The notes: a model not told the origin generated them from the sequence alone. 64,000 nucleotides of DNA from Tetrastigma voinierianum (GCA_016808115.1 JAEQBH010002183.1:186001-250000), one strand, 5' to 3'; numbered from the stretch's first letter, positions 37,663-50,628 are shown. Made by a program: numbers and translations.

Positions 37663-37666
<4 letters not shown>

Positions 37667-37704
<38 letters not shown>
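37667..37704. repeat. (TA)n microsatellite in right LTR of C
   Basis: About 19 TA units, at the same relative LTR position as the tract at 29892. Confidence 0.95.
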
Positions 37705-37706
<2 letters not shown>

Positions 37707-37815
37707 CTAAATTACAATGCATGTTATTCACATAAGCCATAACACACAACCTAACCTGGCCAAGACTAACCCGGCCATCACAATGTCCCCACAAATGAGG
37801 ATCGCAATCTCGACT

Positions 37816-38400
37816 CAATGGGCTTTCCATAGAGTCCAAGAACACTCCAAAATAGCTCGACTTTAAGAATTGAGACTGGTCTCAAGTCGGGAGGTCACAA
37901 CTTGCCCGAATTCCTACCCGACCTACACGCCCTACTCCCTCGTCGACCTCTTCCAATTTAGATCCAAGACCCACTAACCTCTGCTGTGCATATGGATGGA
38001 ATCTTCACCAACGGGCTTTCCATAGAGTCTAAGAACACCTAAAAACAGAGTTCGCACGAAGAAGTTTATGACCTTCCTCGTTCGGGAGGTCACACCCGAA
38101 TAAAGGGTACTCTACCCACAAATCCCATCCGACCGCCCCGCCCGCCCGACCCGCTGGCCAGCTCTGGGTGATCCACTACCCTCCACAGGCATATGGTTGG
38201 AATCTTTACTCAATGGGCTTTCTATAGAGTCTAAGAACACCCGAAACGGAATTTGGACGAAGAAGTTATGACCTTCCTGTCTAAGGTCACGTATGACCCC
38301 AATGACAGACCCATCCGCCAACTTCATACAAGTAACTATCTGGGTAAAACCCAACAAGGCAAATTCTTCCACTATACTATTATTCAAGATAATGGACTAT
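37816..38400 (-). repeat. LTR internal tandem repeat, three units
   Basis: Units start at 37816, 38009 and 38211 (steps of 193 and 202 bp). Each opens with CAAYGGGCTTTCYATAGAGT and AAGAACAC, and the later two contain GAAGAAGTT..ATGACCTTCC. The left LTR has two units, and LTR D1 has a single related unit near 48600. Confidence 0.75.
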
Positions 38401-39091
38401 AAATTCACATGTGAGGTCCAATTTTAAAAATTCAAAAGCCTAACATCAAGTTCATCGATGTGATACAATTTAATCGAAGGACTCACTACCAAATTCCCTT
38501 TATTTCCACTAAAAACCGCTCTAAAGTCCGTTTAACGTGTACTACCACAATATGGCGCCTTCCCATGGTTCAGAAAACACAACCAAACATTCACCTTAGG
38601 GCAAAGACAACCAACACCATTATTCATTTTAACTCTAACACATAAAAATTAAGACGTTAGTTTACACCATTTAGTCCAAAAGTCGGGCCTCAAACTGCTT
38701 CGAAACGCCTCGAAATCTCAGCACACTATCCCAAGGTCTAGGATTCGCTTCACACGCCACTCATGGCCCTTATCCAACCCATGCCATTTGAATGGCCTCA
38801 GACAAGAATTAACAAAGTAGAGAAAGTTTTTCCTTTCAAAAAAACACCTACCTCTGAGTTTTTCGAAACTTTCTTCAACCCTGCCTCTCGCAAAACCCGC
38901 CCTGCATTCGAAAAAGTCGAAAATTCATCATTCTTAATTCCAACCAAATTCGACGCCAGTGAATCTTATTTCGCCTGAAGACGATTCCAATGCTGAAGTC
39001 CATTTTGTTTATCCGAGATCTAAAAAAATCCAGATTTTGATCGAAATCGCCATTTTAACCCTTTTTCGAAAATTCGACTTCCGGAGTCACA

Positions 39092-39969
39092 TCCCACTCT
39101 ACAAAACAGCGGTTGTCTACAGTCAAATCAAAAGAAAGGTCACGCCCACTTTAAAGATCAAGAACATAGAGAGAGAAACACTTGTCCCTTGGTTTAATGG
39201 CGTGCACAACGACAATATCTTAATAAAAAACCATGATAACATAATAGATGGCCAGTAACCTGAAGATCTCAAAAGTAACATTTTCTAGGGCTTATGTTTC
39301 TTGAATCAAAGAAAGATAAAAAAGAAAACAAACACAAAAATATAAGAGAAGAAACCTTATCAAGAGGTTGAAGAAGGCTTGATCTGAGATTAGGAAAGAA
39401 CACAGAGAGAGAAAGAGAGAGAAAAGGGAGAGACGAGGTGATTCGAGATTAAGAGGTTGAGAGGATGGGGAGGAACATCTATATAAACAGCCAAGAGAAG
39501 AGATGCAGGAAGAAGACTATAAGAGAAAGAGAAACGATTGAGAAAAATAGGAGATCATATAGAAAGAGATAGAGATAGGGTGGAGATGAGAATGTGGGAG
39601 AAGAGAGAGACATGCGCAAATAGTGAACCTTAACGTGGAAATAAGTATTTATATATAAATGGTAATATTGTAACAAACATTCGGGGTGGGGTGGGACAAA
39701 TGAATGCAAACCCGAGGAAGAGGAGAACGAAAAAATGAAGGATATAAAAGCAAATGATAGAAGGAGATTCAAGAGGAGACGCAAAGATCAGAGGAGACGA
39801 CGAAGGAATTCTTCAGAATTCCATATTTCTTCTTCTATGCTCTCTTTTAGTTTTTGCTTTGAACCTTCTTTAATTATGTTTTAGTTTTCTTTATCTAGGG
39901 CTACGACGTAGCCAGAGAGATGATCATAGCCTAAAGATACGCATGACTCCCATGTGATCTTGAGATTTG
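39092..39969 (-). promoter_or_regulatory. Promoter/5'-leader-like stretch on the minus strand
   Basis: On the minus strand a TATA box (TTTATATAG, about 39480-39488) is followed by about 190 bp of CT-rich leader. An ATG follows at 39281-39279 and opens a frame of about 53 codons beginning MLLLRSSGYW, running towards the element C boundary. This is the layout of a plant gene's 5' end, but no coding exon continues, because element C lies beyond. It may be a gene start cut off by the insertion. I cannot name the product. Confidence 0.35.
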
Positions 39970-40830
39970 TGAAGCCCCAAAGCTCCGGGGTCCCGTTGAC
40001 AACCCGTCAACCAGCAGAATTCATGGATTTCGGGTAACCCGATACCACACTGTTGTGCCTCATTTATCGGGATCCATATTTTCATAAAAATTGGGTAAAG
40101 TCTCCTTTGTTCAGGGAGCTCTACCAAATATACAACCTCGGCGGTGGGTCGAAGAGGTATTCATGACCCATCCGTGTCTCAACAAAAGTAGTGACGACCA
40201 CACAGGTCCATTTGTCCATATCCCCAATATACAACTATATCACAATAAATCCATAAGAGCTTATTACAACACTCTTATACAGAACATATAGATACATGTC
40301 AAAACAACTACCAAAGTCACAATCCGGCTTTCTTCACAATTGAGGCCTCTATTGAGCGCCGTCCTCCAGTACCTATCCTATACCTGAAATGTGGTCCCAC
40401 GACGGAGTGAGCAATGCCTAGTAGAAAATAATTCCTATAAGGGCTACTCCCCACCTAAGTGCACATGCGATGTCATTTCACACATTCAAGTGAAAACATA
40501 CACATTCCTACTCAAATGTCTACATGCCATGAATGAGAATGTGACTCACCCTATCCCATGTCCCAAGTCCTCACCGACTCCATCACACATGCATATGTCA
40601 AGTGTGAAAACCGCCATTTATGTTCCATCAATGACCATTTTTCCAAAACAAAATCTTTTTGTTTTATAAATCAAACTACTGAAAACCCTCAGGAGAGTCA
40701 CTTGTTTTACCCAAGTCCCGCGGTGTTTTTGGTGGTAGTGAATTTCTGCCTCACATTAGGCTCGCAAAGATGCCTTCGCATTAATTTTCAGAAACTTTCA
40801 TCACCGCTGTATACATATGTCTAACCAAGA
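39970..40830 (-). repeat. LTR D1, left segment
   Basis: Starts TGAAGCCCCAAAG and resembles LTR D2 (50629-52715): GGTCCCGTTGAC.., AACCCGATACCACxxTGTT, CTCATTTAxxxGGATC and the ACCGACTCC-CACACATGC blocks. The match ends near 40830 and resumes near 48030, so the LTR is interrupted. No gene; ORFs at 40391-40824 lie in LTR sequence. Confidence 0.65.
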
Positions 40831-41805
40831 ATATTCAAGCTTTTTACCCGAGTGTGGTATTCAGAACGCCCCCAAAAATACTCCTGCACTTTGTAATAAT
40901 TTTATTATATATTTCGTGTGATTTTTGAGCCAAACTCGGGTTTTTTTTAAAAACTCGATAAATTGATATATGATGTATATCAAATGTAAAATGATTATGT
41001 GATAAATACCAAATGTAATTGTTGATTGATCGAACCCGGAAATTAACCTGAGTGAAAAAGGGCAAATTTGGAATTTGTAAAATAAGGACCTAAGGGTCTA
41101 ATGAAAATGGACTTAAATGTCAAAGAGAATTAAATAAAAAATGAAAGTAAATTGAAGTGCTAAAATGAGAAAAATGAGAAATGAAATAATGAGAAAAGCC
41201 AAACAAGGCTTAGGAGGAAATTGAGGTTAAAGACCAAAATTTTGGTCTAGGAAGCTTATTAAGACAAAAACGTTGAGAGAAAGAGGGTATGGTACAAGGA
41301 GAGAAGTTATAAGATAGAGATCGCGTTTCGCGCACGCCCGCTTTCGCGTTTCGTAAGATCGCTAAATCTACAAGAGAAGATTTAAAATATAACGCAAAAG
41401 AAAACCTCATCATCTTTGCATTTCGACGTAAGTCCCAACATAATATAAAGTGCAATTTTTACGAAAAGCAAACCACTTTTGGAGTTGTTTCGTGCATTCC
41501 GCCGTCGGGTTTTTGATGTAGGATGGATTCGAGAGTCATTGAAGAAAAGTGATTTATGGTAATGGCAAAACTGGTCATTTATGGGTGTAATCCCGCTAAA
41601 GCGGGTACTCCGCATCTAAAGTCAAAATTCTCGCATCTAATAGGTAATAAGAGGGGATTTGGTACCAGACATAAAAATTTTGGGTACCGGCATCTATCTC
41701 ACCAAGAAGCGAACAAAATAATACCGATCAAAGGGTATCGGCACTAATGCTTCCAAAGAGCTCGATTAGACTCGTATTTGGTAAGTCCCATATTCGTACA
41801 CCGAT

Positions 41806-44073
41806 TGTAATACCCCAAAATATGTCCTAACAGTTTTATAACATGTTTAGGGTTTTTTTTAGGTATAATTTGAATTTTTCGTAATTATAATGTAAGACCC
41901 GAGAAAATCCAATTCTTTCAAAATGCAGCAAAAATCAGAATACCGTAATTCTTGTAGGTTTATTCTTCAGATCTCTGATGATCGAAACGGATTTCATCAT
42001 TGAATCGCTCGCCAAATCTAGCTAGCATGTCACCTCTCGTCGACCCAGACGGAATTTCGCACTTCTTTTTCTCGGCAGATCGCGCATCGTCACGCAAAAC
42101 GATACGCGACGCGGACGGTAGTTACTTATAACACGCATTTCATCGTTACTTACTGCACGAAAGCGCAGAACGATAGAAATGGATTTACGAGATAGTGCCA
42201 AATGTCAAAACCCAAGAAAGAAAAGGACATGGGATGTCATTAATGAAATTGTTTTAAAATTGCACAAAGAAGACAAAAATAATATACCGTTTGTCTCCTT
42301 CCTTCAAATCAAAGACAAAAACGTGAAAAGAGGGAAAAACTTGAAGGAGCTGAATTTTTGAGTTTTTAGTGAGAGAGAAAGAGACTTCTCTCTAAATTTA
42401 CGGGCGATCCGACCGCATACCGAAAATCCTTCGCCGCAAGCGCAGTTCTCATTTCACGCGCAGGTGCGCCACGCTGCACTGATTTTAGCAGTTTCACAAC
42501 CCGGTATATGCTTTATCCTACTGTTTGCCACTTATTTAAGTGTCATAGATGATGTTTAAATCAAGGTCGAAAGTTTCGAGTAAAGGTTGATCTGGCCCCA
42601 AATTCGAACCGGAAGTTGTTGTAAAATTTTGAAACCAAAATGGATAGGCCGTGGCAGTGGGTGGACTGTTTGGGGCTGCTAGGATGTGATTTATGCTCTA
42701 AGTTGTATTTTGGTTTGTATGAGGCCGTGAGGGGCCGTTTGATCTGTCCCAAAACTTGGGACCGAATTGTTAGAATTTTTTGGAGCCATTTGGGCAGTCC
42801 ACGGACAATGTGTGGGCTATGTAGGGGTTGTTTTGGGGGTTTAATTCATAATTCATGAAATATTTTCATGAGAAATTGTGTTTGGATGAGTAATCCAAAA
42901 TCACCCTAAGCCAAGGTTACACTACCACGCTAGCTAATTTCGCGGTAATGGATTGAATGGTGGAAATATATTATTTCAGTTGGTCAGATCAAAGAAATAG
43001 TGTTAATAAGCATGATTTTAATGTTAATATAGTGTCACAATTATATAAAATATAATTGTGTTCAGAGGGCCAGCTTGAAATGGAATCGTGATTATTCACA
43101 GCTAATTTTGGGAGTCAATATCAATTGATGACATGTTTCCATGTGATTTAATTTATGTAAATATATGCAATGATGATATATTTGTACGTGTTGTATGAAA
43201 TGATAGAAATGGCATAACGCAATTATACGCACCTGGGGTAAATAGAAATTAGGTGAGTGTATGACATGAAAATTAAAAAGAAAACGAAACGTTTTTTGAA
43301 AGGAATTTCATAGATGAATTTCCTGAGAATGGGGTCGAGACTCAGCCAAATGATCATTTCAGATGCAGACTACGACAATTTCTTGTTAGTTCTCCAACAT
43401 ATTTCGCTTCTTGAGGGTAGTTCCATATTTTTAATTGATATCCTGGTAGTTGTATTTTCAATAACAAATGTGTTTGTTTTGAAAATAATATTTTTCTCAA
43501 GGCTACTCGCTAGCAGCGTGGAGGAGTCTGGCAAGGAGGACCTCGAGACATGGGTCATCACTAGGACATTCAAGCAGGACTCCGACTCCGTCAACATTGG
43601 CACTTCGTGAGTATCAGATACGCACTTAGTGGTGCAGCAACCACTAGGTGATTCCACCACTCGGGTAACAGTCACCTCGTGTCGAGGAATTCATAATATT
43701 CGCATGCGAGCGCCATCCAGGATCGCCATCCCAGAAAATGAAGCTCATGAAGAAAGTCAAATAGTATTGTGTTTTAACGATACATGTATTAGAATGTTTT
43801 AAACTTTTAATATGTGTTGTATAAGAAGTAGACTTTAACCTTTGAACATGACATGTAGTCTAATGTGCATTTAATGGTATATAGGCATCTGCCCAGAGTC
43901 ATGCTTGCATTCACATATATCTTCCTGATGTCGATGTCGACAGTTTGTTTGGCAGTAGCTCTCAGACAAACGCACTACCCCATTTTCATGAGTAGGCGGC
44001 CAATTCACTCACGAAGGCTTTCCGCGTGTGCTTCACGAGCGTTAATCTGACACCCTGAACGGGGCGGGTCACA
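41806..44073 (+). repeat. Probable LTR inside the D1 insertion
   Basis: Starts TGTAATACCCCAAAATATG, a common start for plant gypsy LTRs, and ends GGGGCGGGTCACA. Length about 2.27 kb, like the other LTRs here. No second copy was found and no PBS follows, so it would be a solo LTR or fragment. No gene inside. Confidence 0.45.
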
Positions 44074-46460
44074 TATAATTTGCTACAGGAAAATTTCAAA
44101 CCCTAATTTGTGGCAAGATACATGGGTATATTAGTAATTTTTTGCAAGGATATGAAATAAGCATAATATGAGAAGAGGGATATGTCAGTCATAGAAATAA
44201 GAAAAATCAAGGTAAATAGAAGAGAGTATAAGGATCTGAAAAAAGTAATAAAGGAAAAATTTAAAATATCAGTAAGGGATAAAGACTAAATTTCGTCTTA
44301 CATTCTGTGGGGCCTACGCTTGAGTGTAAAAGTAAGAGGTGAGATGATAAGAGGGAAGAAAAGGAAGAAGAAGGGAAGAGAAGAGCAAAAGGTAAAGGGA
44401 AGCATGGGTTTTTATGCATTACTGGATTTTGCACGGATTTCACTGCTTAAGGACATTTCGATACTTGTATAGATTTCTATGGATTTGTATGGAAAAAAAA
44501 ATCAAACCATAAACCCATTTTTGATGAATTTGGATCTAAAAGAACCCTTGTACTTCTTAGGTATATTAGCCGTAGGTTCTGACTGGTTGGTTGATCGTGA
44601 TTCCTCAAATCGGCGAATATTCAGATACGACATATCGGTATTGAAGAGATGTCACAGTGGGCATCATTCAAAACCCACAGCCATGGCTCATAACTCGTCT
44701 TCCACTCATCCAATCGGGAGCGATTCAAATTTCTAAGAATTAGATCATGTGAGTAACATATCCTCGAATAAAAAGATCCAAATTCCAAACCCTTTAGGTT
44801 CGGGGAATTCATCCAAAGAGGCAAAGACGCTATGGGTGTGCAAAGAAAATTTTTAGATACTTGGTTTAATAATCTATTATTTCTTTCCATCATACTCTTA
44901 ACTCTAATCATTATGACCTTCGTCCTAACTCCGGTTCCTTCTCGTGTTCTCGGGTTTTAAGTGAAAAGTCTCCATTGAGTCAAGGATTCAACCATATACC
45001 TGTGGAGGACAATAGGTGAATATAAACCTCACTAAAAATCTAGGTTTTTCCAGAGTCACTGCCTAATAGGGCTAGCCAACTTAGATTTATACTCACAAGT
45101 ACATCCAACTCTGACTGGCCATAACTTCTCTTCTCAACTAACTCCTGCCATTTCGGCAAGTTCTTGACCCGTATAAAAACCCATTGAGTCAAGAATCTAG
45201 CCATATATATGAATGCATTTAAATCGAACTCATATTATAATTTTACATTTAATAAAAATAGTAGCTATGCTGGAGCAACTATAGTTGGAGTTCATGTATT
45301 ATGAAACTCCTGTATATTATGAACTCATATTATGAACTTATAAATAGCTCATACATACATGGAAATTCATGAAGATTCAGTATATAATGAGATATGAAAA
45401 TGCAAAGTATTATAAATGATTTAAATATCATATGATTACCTCATGACAATAATTTCTTTACTGGGAATACGATGACACCAACACAAACACACACCCGATT
45501 GTCCCGCTGTAACTCTAGAATGACAGACGCACGCCTGTTAGTGGAAAACAAGTTCGCAAAGATAACGTATCATCTGCCATATTTGGGTAATTACAAATAC
45601 TTCCAGAGCTTTATAGATGGTCATTGTCTCGTATTAATGATAATACATTCTTATAGATGGTCATCTGGCTCGACAATGATAGTCAGCCGCATCTCTGTGT
45701 TCTTATAGACCACATCAAGTTGCATAGCGAAAGACGCCTTCACCTTATAGCTTTTCTTTATCCACTTCTGCGTTTATGTGTACAGAAACATGAAACAAAT
45801 GACAAGTATATGAAAAATGAATCTGAAACGATAAAAGTATGTCGTGACATGATACGGTAAGATGCAAGATTACATGCATGATATAAACAATGACAAATAC
45901 ATGTTGACAAGAACAAGAAGAAAAATGTAAACGACCTGAAATGAAACGTTGATATGATAAGAAAGTATAAGATTGCATAAGCATGTGTAAATTATATGTA
46001 TGAAATATATATAAGCAAGTGTATATGACAAGTATAGAATATGACATAAGTATATGATATGTTATATGTTCATGTAACGTAAAGTGAGGGATACACTCTA
46101 TTAGTGGTCTCTCCACGAAGTTATTCCCACTGCTTAAAGCTTAGTGATCGGCCAAACCGTGTAGGTACTGGGGCGCAGGCAAGAGGATAGATACCCGCAC
46201 GCCTCCAAGGTCAACACATCATTAGGTGCTCACTAAGACTTTTTCGTCTATTTTGTATATGTAATATCCTTTTATTGTTTGTAAACAAATGAAGCTAATG
46301 TAAATATTGTAAATGTTAAACATTTATGTATGGAGCTTATATATTTTGTAATCCCGCCGCTGCAATATAGTACAAGTTGGGTTGCTTAACATTATATGTG
46401 ATTGAACAAGCTTAAAGGCTATAAGTTTATAAAAATGATGACACTTAGTGCCGTCGGGGG
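44074..46460. other. Spacer without recognisable genes
   Basis: AT-rich sequence, probably further LTR-derived debris. A purine-rich block at 44340-44405 and a short local duplication of CTTATAGATGGTCAT (about 45607-45667) are the only structures I see. Confidence 0.4.
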
Positions 46461-46919
46461 TGTCACACCCATAGTATAGAACCTGGTCAAATGAGGAATT
46501 GGGGTTCAAATAAGAATGAAACTAAGTGGAAAAACGCATCGACAGATCGCCGTCGATCCAGGCATATTCGCTATGTGAATAGTGCTAGCTTACTTAAATG
46601 TAATGTGTGTGATTTATCAGTGGACTCGCAGATCACCTAACCTAGACCGAGATCAAGCGTATAGAAACGAGAACCGACATTGTAGCTGTTTGTCTCACCG
46701 AACCCTATCCTTACTTCAAAGTGTATTGATGTTTACTATGTAAATGTGAAATGATCAGATGAAGTATGCATACGTAAATTGAAAGGTAATCTGAAATCGC
46801 ATAATTTTGAAATAGAGAAATTGGGATGAATTGTCAAATATTTGCTTATGTGCATTTATTTGAATTGAAAATGATATTGTCATATTGTGACATAACGAAT
46901 CGAAGTGAATTATTAATGA

Positions 46920-47165
46920 CCCACTTGGCGGGATGCACCAATCGGCATCCGCCATGATGGAAGAATTATATTGCTAAATGTCCCACTTGGCGAGATGCAC
47001 CAATCGGCATCCTTCATGATGATGTATGATATTTATTAAATGACACTCATGGCGGGATGCACCAATTGGCATCCTTCATGATGGTGAACCGAAATTGCTA
47101 AATGGGTGCTACATCGAATGATACACAAGACGCGGATTCACCGCCGGAATCCGTCATGGAAAATA
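46920..47165 (+). repeat. 62-bp tandem repeat, three copies plus a decayed fourth
   Basis: Units start at about 46920, 46982 and 47043, each carrying GGCGGGATGCACCAATCGGC (or near) then ATCC and TCATGATG. A fourth, degenerate unit (GCGGATTCACCGCCGGAATCC) runs to about 47165. Confidence 0.85.
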
Positions 47166-47894
47166 AATCTTAATGGGCCAAGGCATATAACAACCTTTCA
47201 TGAGTGAAATGAGATTGTAAACTAAACACGCCTTCAAGGAGTATGCTTCAAATCTCATGAATTGAATTGCAAATGGAATTGTTCCATTGAAATGCACAAG
47301 TCACAAATGAGTATGTGCAAATGTATAAGCAAATGTATTGTTTATGCATTGACCATTGAAATAGAGCAACAAGCATGATTAGATAAAGGCATGTTGTGTT
47401 AGATAGAGAACTGTATAGAATCACTAAGTATGAAAAGGATTAGCATGTAGTTTTTAACTATGCTCAGGTATCGAGTAAACAAGAAAGAAGGCCAAGAACA
47501 AGAAGCGCATAGTCCTAGAGAAAGCGTGCGACGTATAAGTATATACCCCGACATGAGCATACATCGCATTCTTGAACATTGATATTTTGTAATCAAACGA
47601 GTTAAACTCAGAAACATTGTTTTGCACTCCTTTTTGAAGAGGCATAGAATGCCTTTAATGTAAATGTGTTTGTATAAATGTAAATGCTTGAGGGCCTATC
47701 GCTGCAAATCAAGCTTCGCACATTTAAAAGGCTCAGTACTCATTGTAAATGAAATGCTTCCTCTACGTAATTGAAAACTCTAAATGGAAATGACATAAAT
47801 AAAAATGTTTTTGATAAGATAAATGAAAAATACTGAGTAAAACCGGCTCCGGCCTCGATCCGCCATTAGCCTACCCCGGATTCTGCCAACACTT

Positions 47895-47917
47895 AAAAAA
47901 AAAAAAAAAAAAAAAAA
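47895..47917 (+). repeat. Poly(A) run of 23
   Basis: Uninterrupted A tract 9 bases before the LTR end. Confidence 0.95.
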
Positions 47918-47931
47918 GGTGTTACATTTAG

Positions 47932-47943
47932 TGGTATCAAAGC
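47932..47943 (+). other. Primer-binding site (TGGTATCAAAGC)
   Basis: Differs by one base from the standard TGGTATCAGAGC initiator-tRNA-Met site. Follows the LTR end GTTACA by five bases. The same variant is found, inverted, at 50708-50719. Confidence 0.8.
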
Positions 47944-48029
47944 ATCTTGGATCCGATTCAGACCCATCAATCGGGTCGAAAACCAAAAAAGGGGTGCTAC
48001 AAAGATCTATCCCTTTACTATGTACTCCA

Positions 48030-49690
48030 ACACACGTATTCTTTTCTTTTTTCTTTATGCGAATTACGAGATTCATTTTCGACGCTGTCCCATTTTATCG
48101 AGCCCACCAACAAATAACTCATCACAATAATTAACACCAAACACAGTGTCGATCTCTACTATGCACTCACACCCATGTCGCGCGACATAGTCCGCGTACA
48201 AATGCAATGCAATGTTACTATACGATCTCATATGTTACATGCACAATGAATGCCACGTGCAACAATTCAAAATCATACTTCATGCCAAGTATCATGGATA
48301 ATCATATTTAATACATATAATTTACAGCCATTCAATTCAATATGCTTATCACACATATTTCAACATGCTTCACAATACAATCAACATGTTATTCATTCTT
48401 CATGCACTACAAGCATACATCACACCAAACATCAATCATATACGCAAAGATAACTTGGTATCATTTACCAACTGTGGCATAAACAATGCCTTGGCTAACA
48501 CTGCCACACAAATTTCTTTGACAAGAGCAAAGAAAACAATCTAAAAAACTGTGAGCACCAAATACCATTCATTAGCATATGGTTAAATTCTAAACTCAAA
48601 GAGCTTTTCATATAGTCTAAGAACGCACAAATCGGAGTTCAAACGAGAGCATGGCTCGCCTGTGCCGAGTTCGGGACCCGCACGCCGGTGTGCGAAAAAT
48701 CATGTCACCCCAAAACCAAGCACTACACCACCCGCCTGAAGATTCACCACCCTAAACCACAAAACCATCCGGTTCACCCGAGATCGATTAACCATGCTAT
48801 GGGCAGGTCGGATGCCCACCACGCCTAGTCATAACTGCGTTACACGTAGCTAAGAGGTCCATAATTTTTGTCTCGAAACATTGGGTCCGATCCTTGACCG
48901 TCAATAAACATAGCCCTAAGATTAGAGCTGAACCAAAATGGCCCTTGCATACGGCTACCAGTAAAATAACTAATGAGAAACCCCTACCCTCGAACCCGAC
49001 AACCCGCGCTTCTCGTACCTACGCGTAGTTTCCTTGCCGCTGACCACTTGTCTCGCCCGCATGCCATCACGAAGCCGTACGGGAGATTGCGGCGGCAGTT
49101 TCGCTCCTTTTTTTCTCCTCTCTCTCGTATCACGCATTCTCCCTCATTCTTTCTTCATTTCCCTCTTTGCTTTTCCTTTTTGTATTTTCTTTTCTCCTTT
49201 TCTTTTTTTTCTCTATCTCTTTTTCCCTTATCTTTCCTCCACCATTTTTTTTTTTTTTTTCGTCTGACTCGAGGTTTCCTCCCCTTCTTTCTCTTCTTCA
49301 CGGCCACGTGTCTCACAGCTTGGCCCATCCATCATGCTCATGTGTCACCACAAATGCCGCGCGCCATGTGTCACAGACGGACGATGATTTAGGTGGCACC
49401 TTCCACACCATATGGCTCTCATTCCATGTGTCCTTCTTCCATGGTGCTACGCCGTTTCGTCATACCATGCGCCACCCGACACCAGTGTCTCGAAAACGTG
49501 AAATTCCTCACCATCTCGCACTCATTTCAAAAATCGATTGTGGTAACTAGATTTTGCAAGACGAAATCGATGGTGAAATCCGTTTCATCATCCAAGATCT
49601 AGAAAATTTCCAAATTTTCCCTGTACTATAGAGACAAATTACAGTTTTGCCATTTTTCAGAAAAATTGAATTTTTCCCGAATTTTACAAA
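48030..49690 (-). repeat. LTR D1, right segment
   Basis: Resumes the LTR with CGAGCCCACC, then GCACTCACACCCAT, and follows LTR D2 (51590-52715) to the ATTTTTCAGAAAAATTGAATTT region. 49080-49265 is a T/C-rich low-complexity stretch; the long ORFs across it encode Phe/Ser/Leu runs and are not genes. Confidence 0.6.
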
Positions 49691-49949
49691 ATTAGCCAAA
49701 CGGTGATGCTTCCAATAGATGTGAGATTCGAAGTAGAGATTCATCAACCTAATCTATGTGGATAGGGTGTTGAGACATTGAGAGAGATCAACACTATAAG
49801 AGGCCGAATCGACTTTCAATGTATGAAATAGTTGCTTTAAGAGTTTATCATACCTTAAACATTGGAATTAACTTGAGTACAATTGAAAACCCTTTAATAC
49901 TTTTATAATTTGAAATTTTCATAAGTAATTAGGTTAAGTCATAATTCAT

Positions 49950-50132
49950 CCTTAATTGGCATCCAAACAAAACTAAGATTAGATTAGATTGTTAATTGGT
50001 AAGCGTAGTCCCTGTGGGTTTGACATTAAGACTTATTAAGTTCACTCCATTACTTGCACGATCCGTACACTTGCAATGAGTAATCACGCGTAGAAAATCG
50101 CACAAGTTTTTGTTGCAGCTACCAGGGATTAC
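49950..50132 (+). other. Athila-type LTR end and primer-binding region, decayed
   Basis: The words AAGTTTTTGTTGCAGCTACC then AGGGATT (50104-50131) correspond to the highly conserved AGTTTTTGGCGCCGTTGCCG junction of Athila/Tat-type elements, with C-to-T-like changes. 'GTAAGCGTAGTCCCTGTGGG' just upstream is a common end of such LTRs. Confidence 0.6.
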
Positions 50133-50314
50133 GACATTTTACCAATATTAATTGAAATAATCTTGTCTTGATTTGGATATAGTTTAGAAAATTTATTTTC
50201 TTTAGAATTTTATTTTTCTTTTCTTTAGTTTTAGTTTTCGATCTTTGATTTCCTCTTTCTCCACAACTGATTTAGGTTAAGGCGAAAAGAAGCTATAGGT
50301 GATAATAATCATGA

Positions 50315-50628
50315 GGTCAAGGATCCGTTGCCACCTTTGAGAGATTGTGCAATGTCAACCATCAAAATTCAGTCACCAATCCAAAGGTCGGCTATTTAGG
50401 CAGACAATTTTGAGCTAAAGTCGATCACTTTATAACTAGTGTAGAACATTCAATTCACTGGACATCCAAGTGAGGATCCGAAAACCACATCTCCAACTTC
50501 TTGGGGATTTGTGACATAGTGAAATATCATGGAGTAATTGAGGGAGCTATTCGACTCCACCTATTTCCATTCTCATTAAGGGATAGAGCAAAAGATTGGT
50601 TAAATCAACAACCGCCAAACTCCATTAA
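50315..50628 (+). pseudogene. Athila-type gag N-terminal fragment
   Basis: Reads LGICDIVKYHGVIEGAIRLH then LFPFSLRDRAKDWLNQQPP and NSIN at about 50500-50628, which matches the conserved N-terminal gag of Athila-like Ty3/gypsy elements. Upstream (50330-50490), ATFERLCN-like words are in another frame. It is cut at 50628 by LTR D2, and no continuation is seen on the far side. Confidence 0.75.

Larger units (their letters stand above)
29024..39091 (-). mobile_element. Tekay-like LTR retrotransposon C
   Basis: A minus-strand element of about 10 kb with both LTRs (29024-31789 and 36827-39091), a polypurine tract at 31790-31803, pol and gag remnants between, and a tRNA-Met-type PBS at 36812-36823. 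Both LTRs contain a (TA)n tract at the same relative place. The coding region is badly decayed. No convincing target-site duplication was found. Confidence 0.8.
36827..39091 (-). repeat. Right (5') LTR of element C
   Basis: About 2.27 kb, starting TGTGACACCCCGACCC and ending ..GGAGTCACA. It pairs with 29024-31789. It contains a GTTGAC/GTCAAC hairpin at 36852-36867, a (TA)n tract at 37667-37704 and three units of the roughly 200-bp internal repeat. No gene. Confidence 0.8.
46461..47926 (+). repeat. Probable LTR with adjoining primer-binding site
   Basis: Starts TGTCACACCC and ends GTTACA, with a PBS five bases further on, giving a plus-strand 5' LTR of about 1.47 kb. It holds a 62-bp tandem repeat and a poly(A) run near its end. 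Internal sequence after the PBS is lost within about 100 bp. Confidence 0.55.
40831..48029 (+). mobile_element. Plus-strand LTR-element debris inserted in LTR D1
   Basis: About 7.2 kb with no recognisable gag or pol. It contains two LTR-like units (41806-44073 and 46461-47926), the second followed by a primer-binding site. Long stretches such as 41050-41200 have the purine-rich composition typical of plant gypsy LTRs read on the plus strand. The ORFs here have no motifs. It may be one damaged element or several solo LTRs. Confidence 0.5.

Noticed and set aside
46920..47165. Possible CRISPR-like repeat array
   Set aside because: The units are contiguous tandem copies without unique spacers, in a plant LTR.
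49034..49550. Overlapping plus-strand ORFs of 77-139 codons
   Set aside because: Phe/Ser/Leu runs from T/C-rich LTR sequence; no motif, and three frames are open at once.
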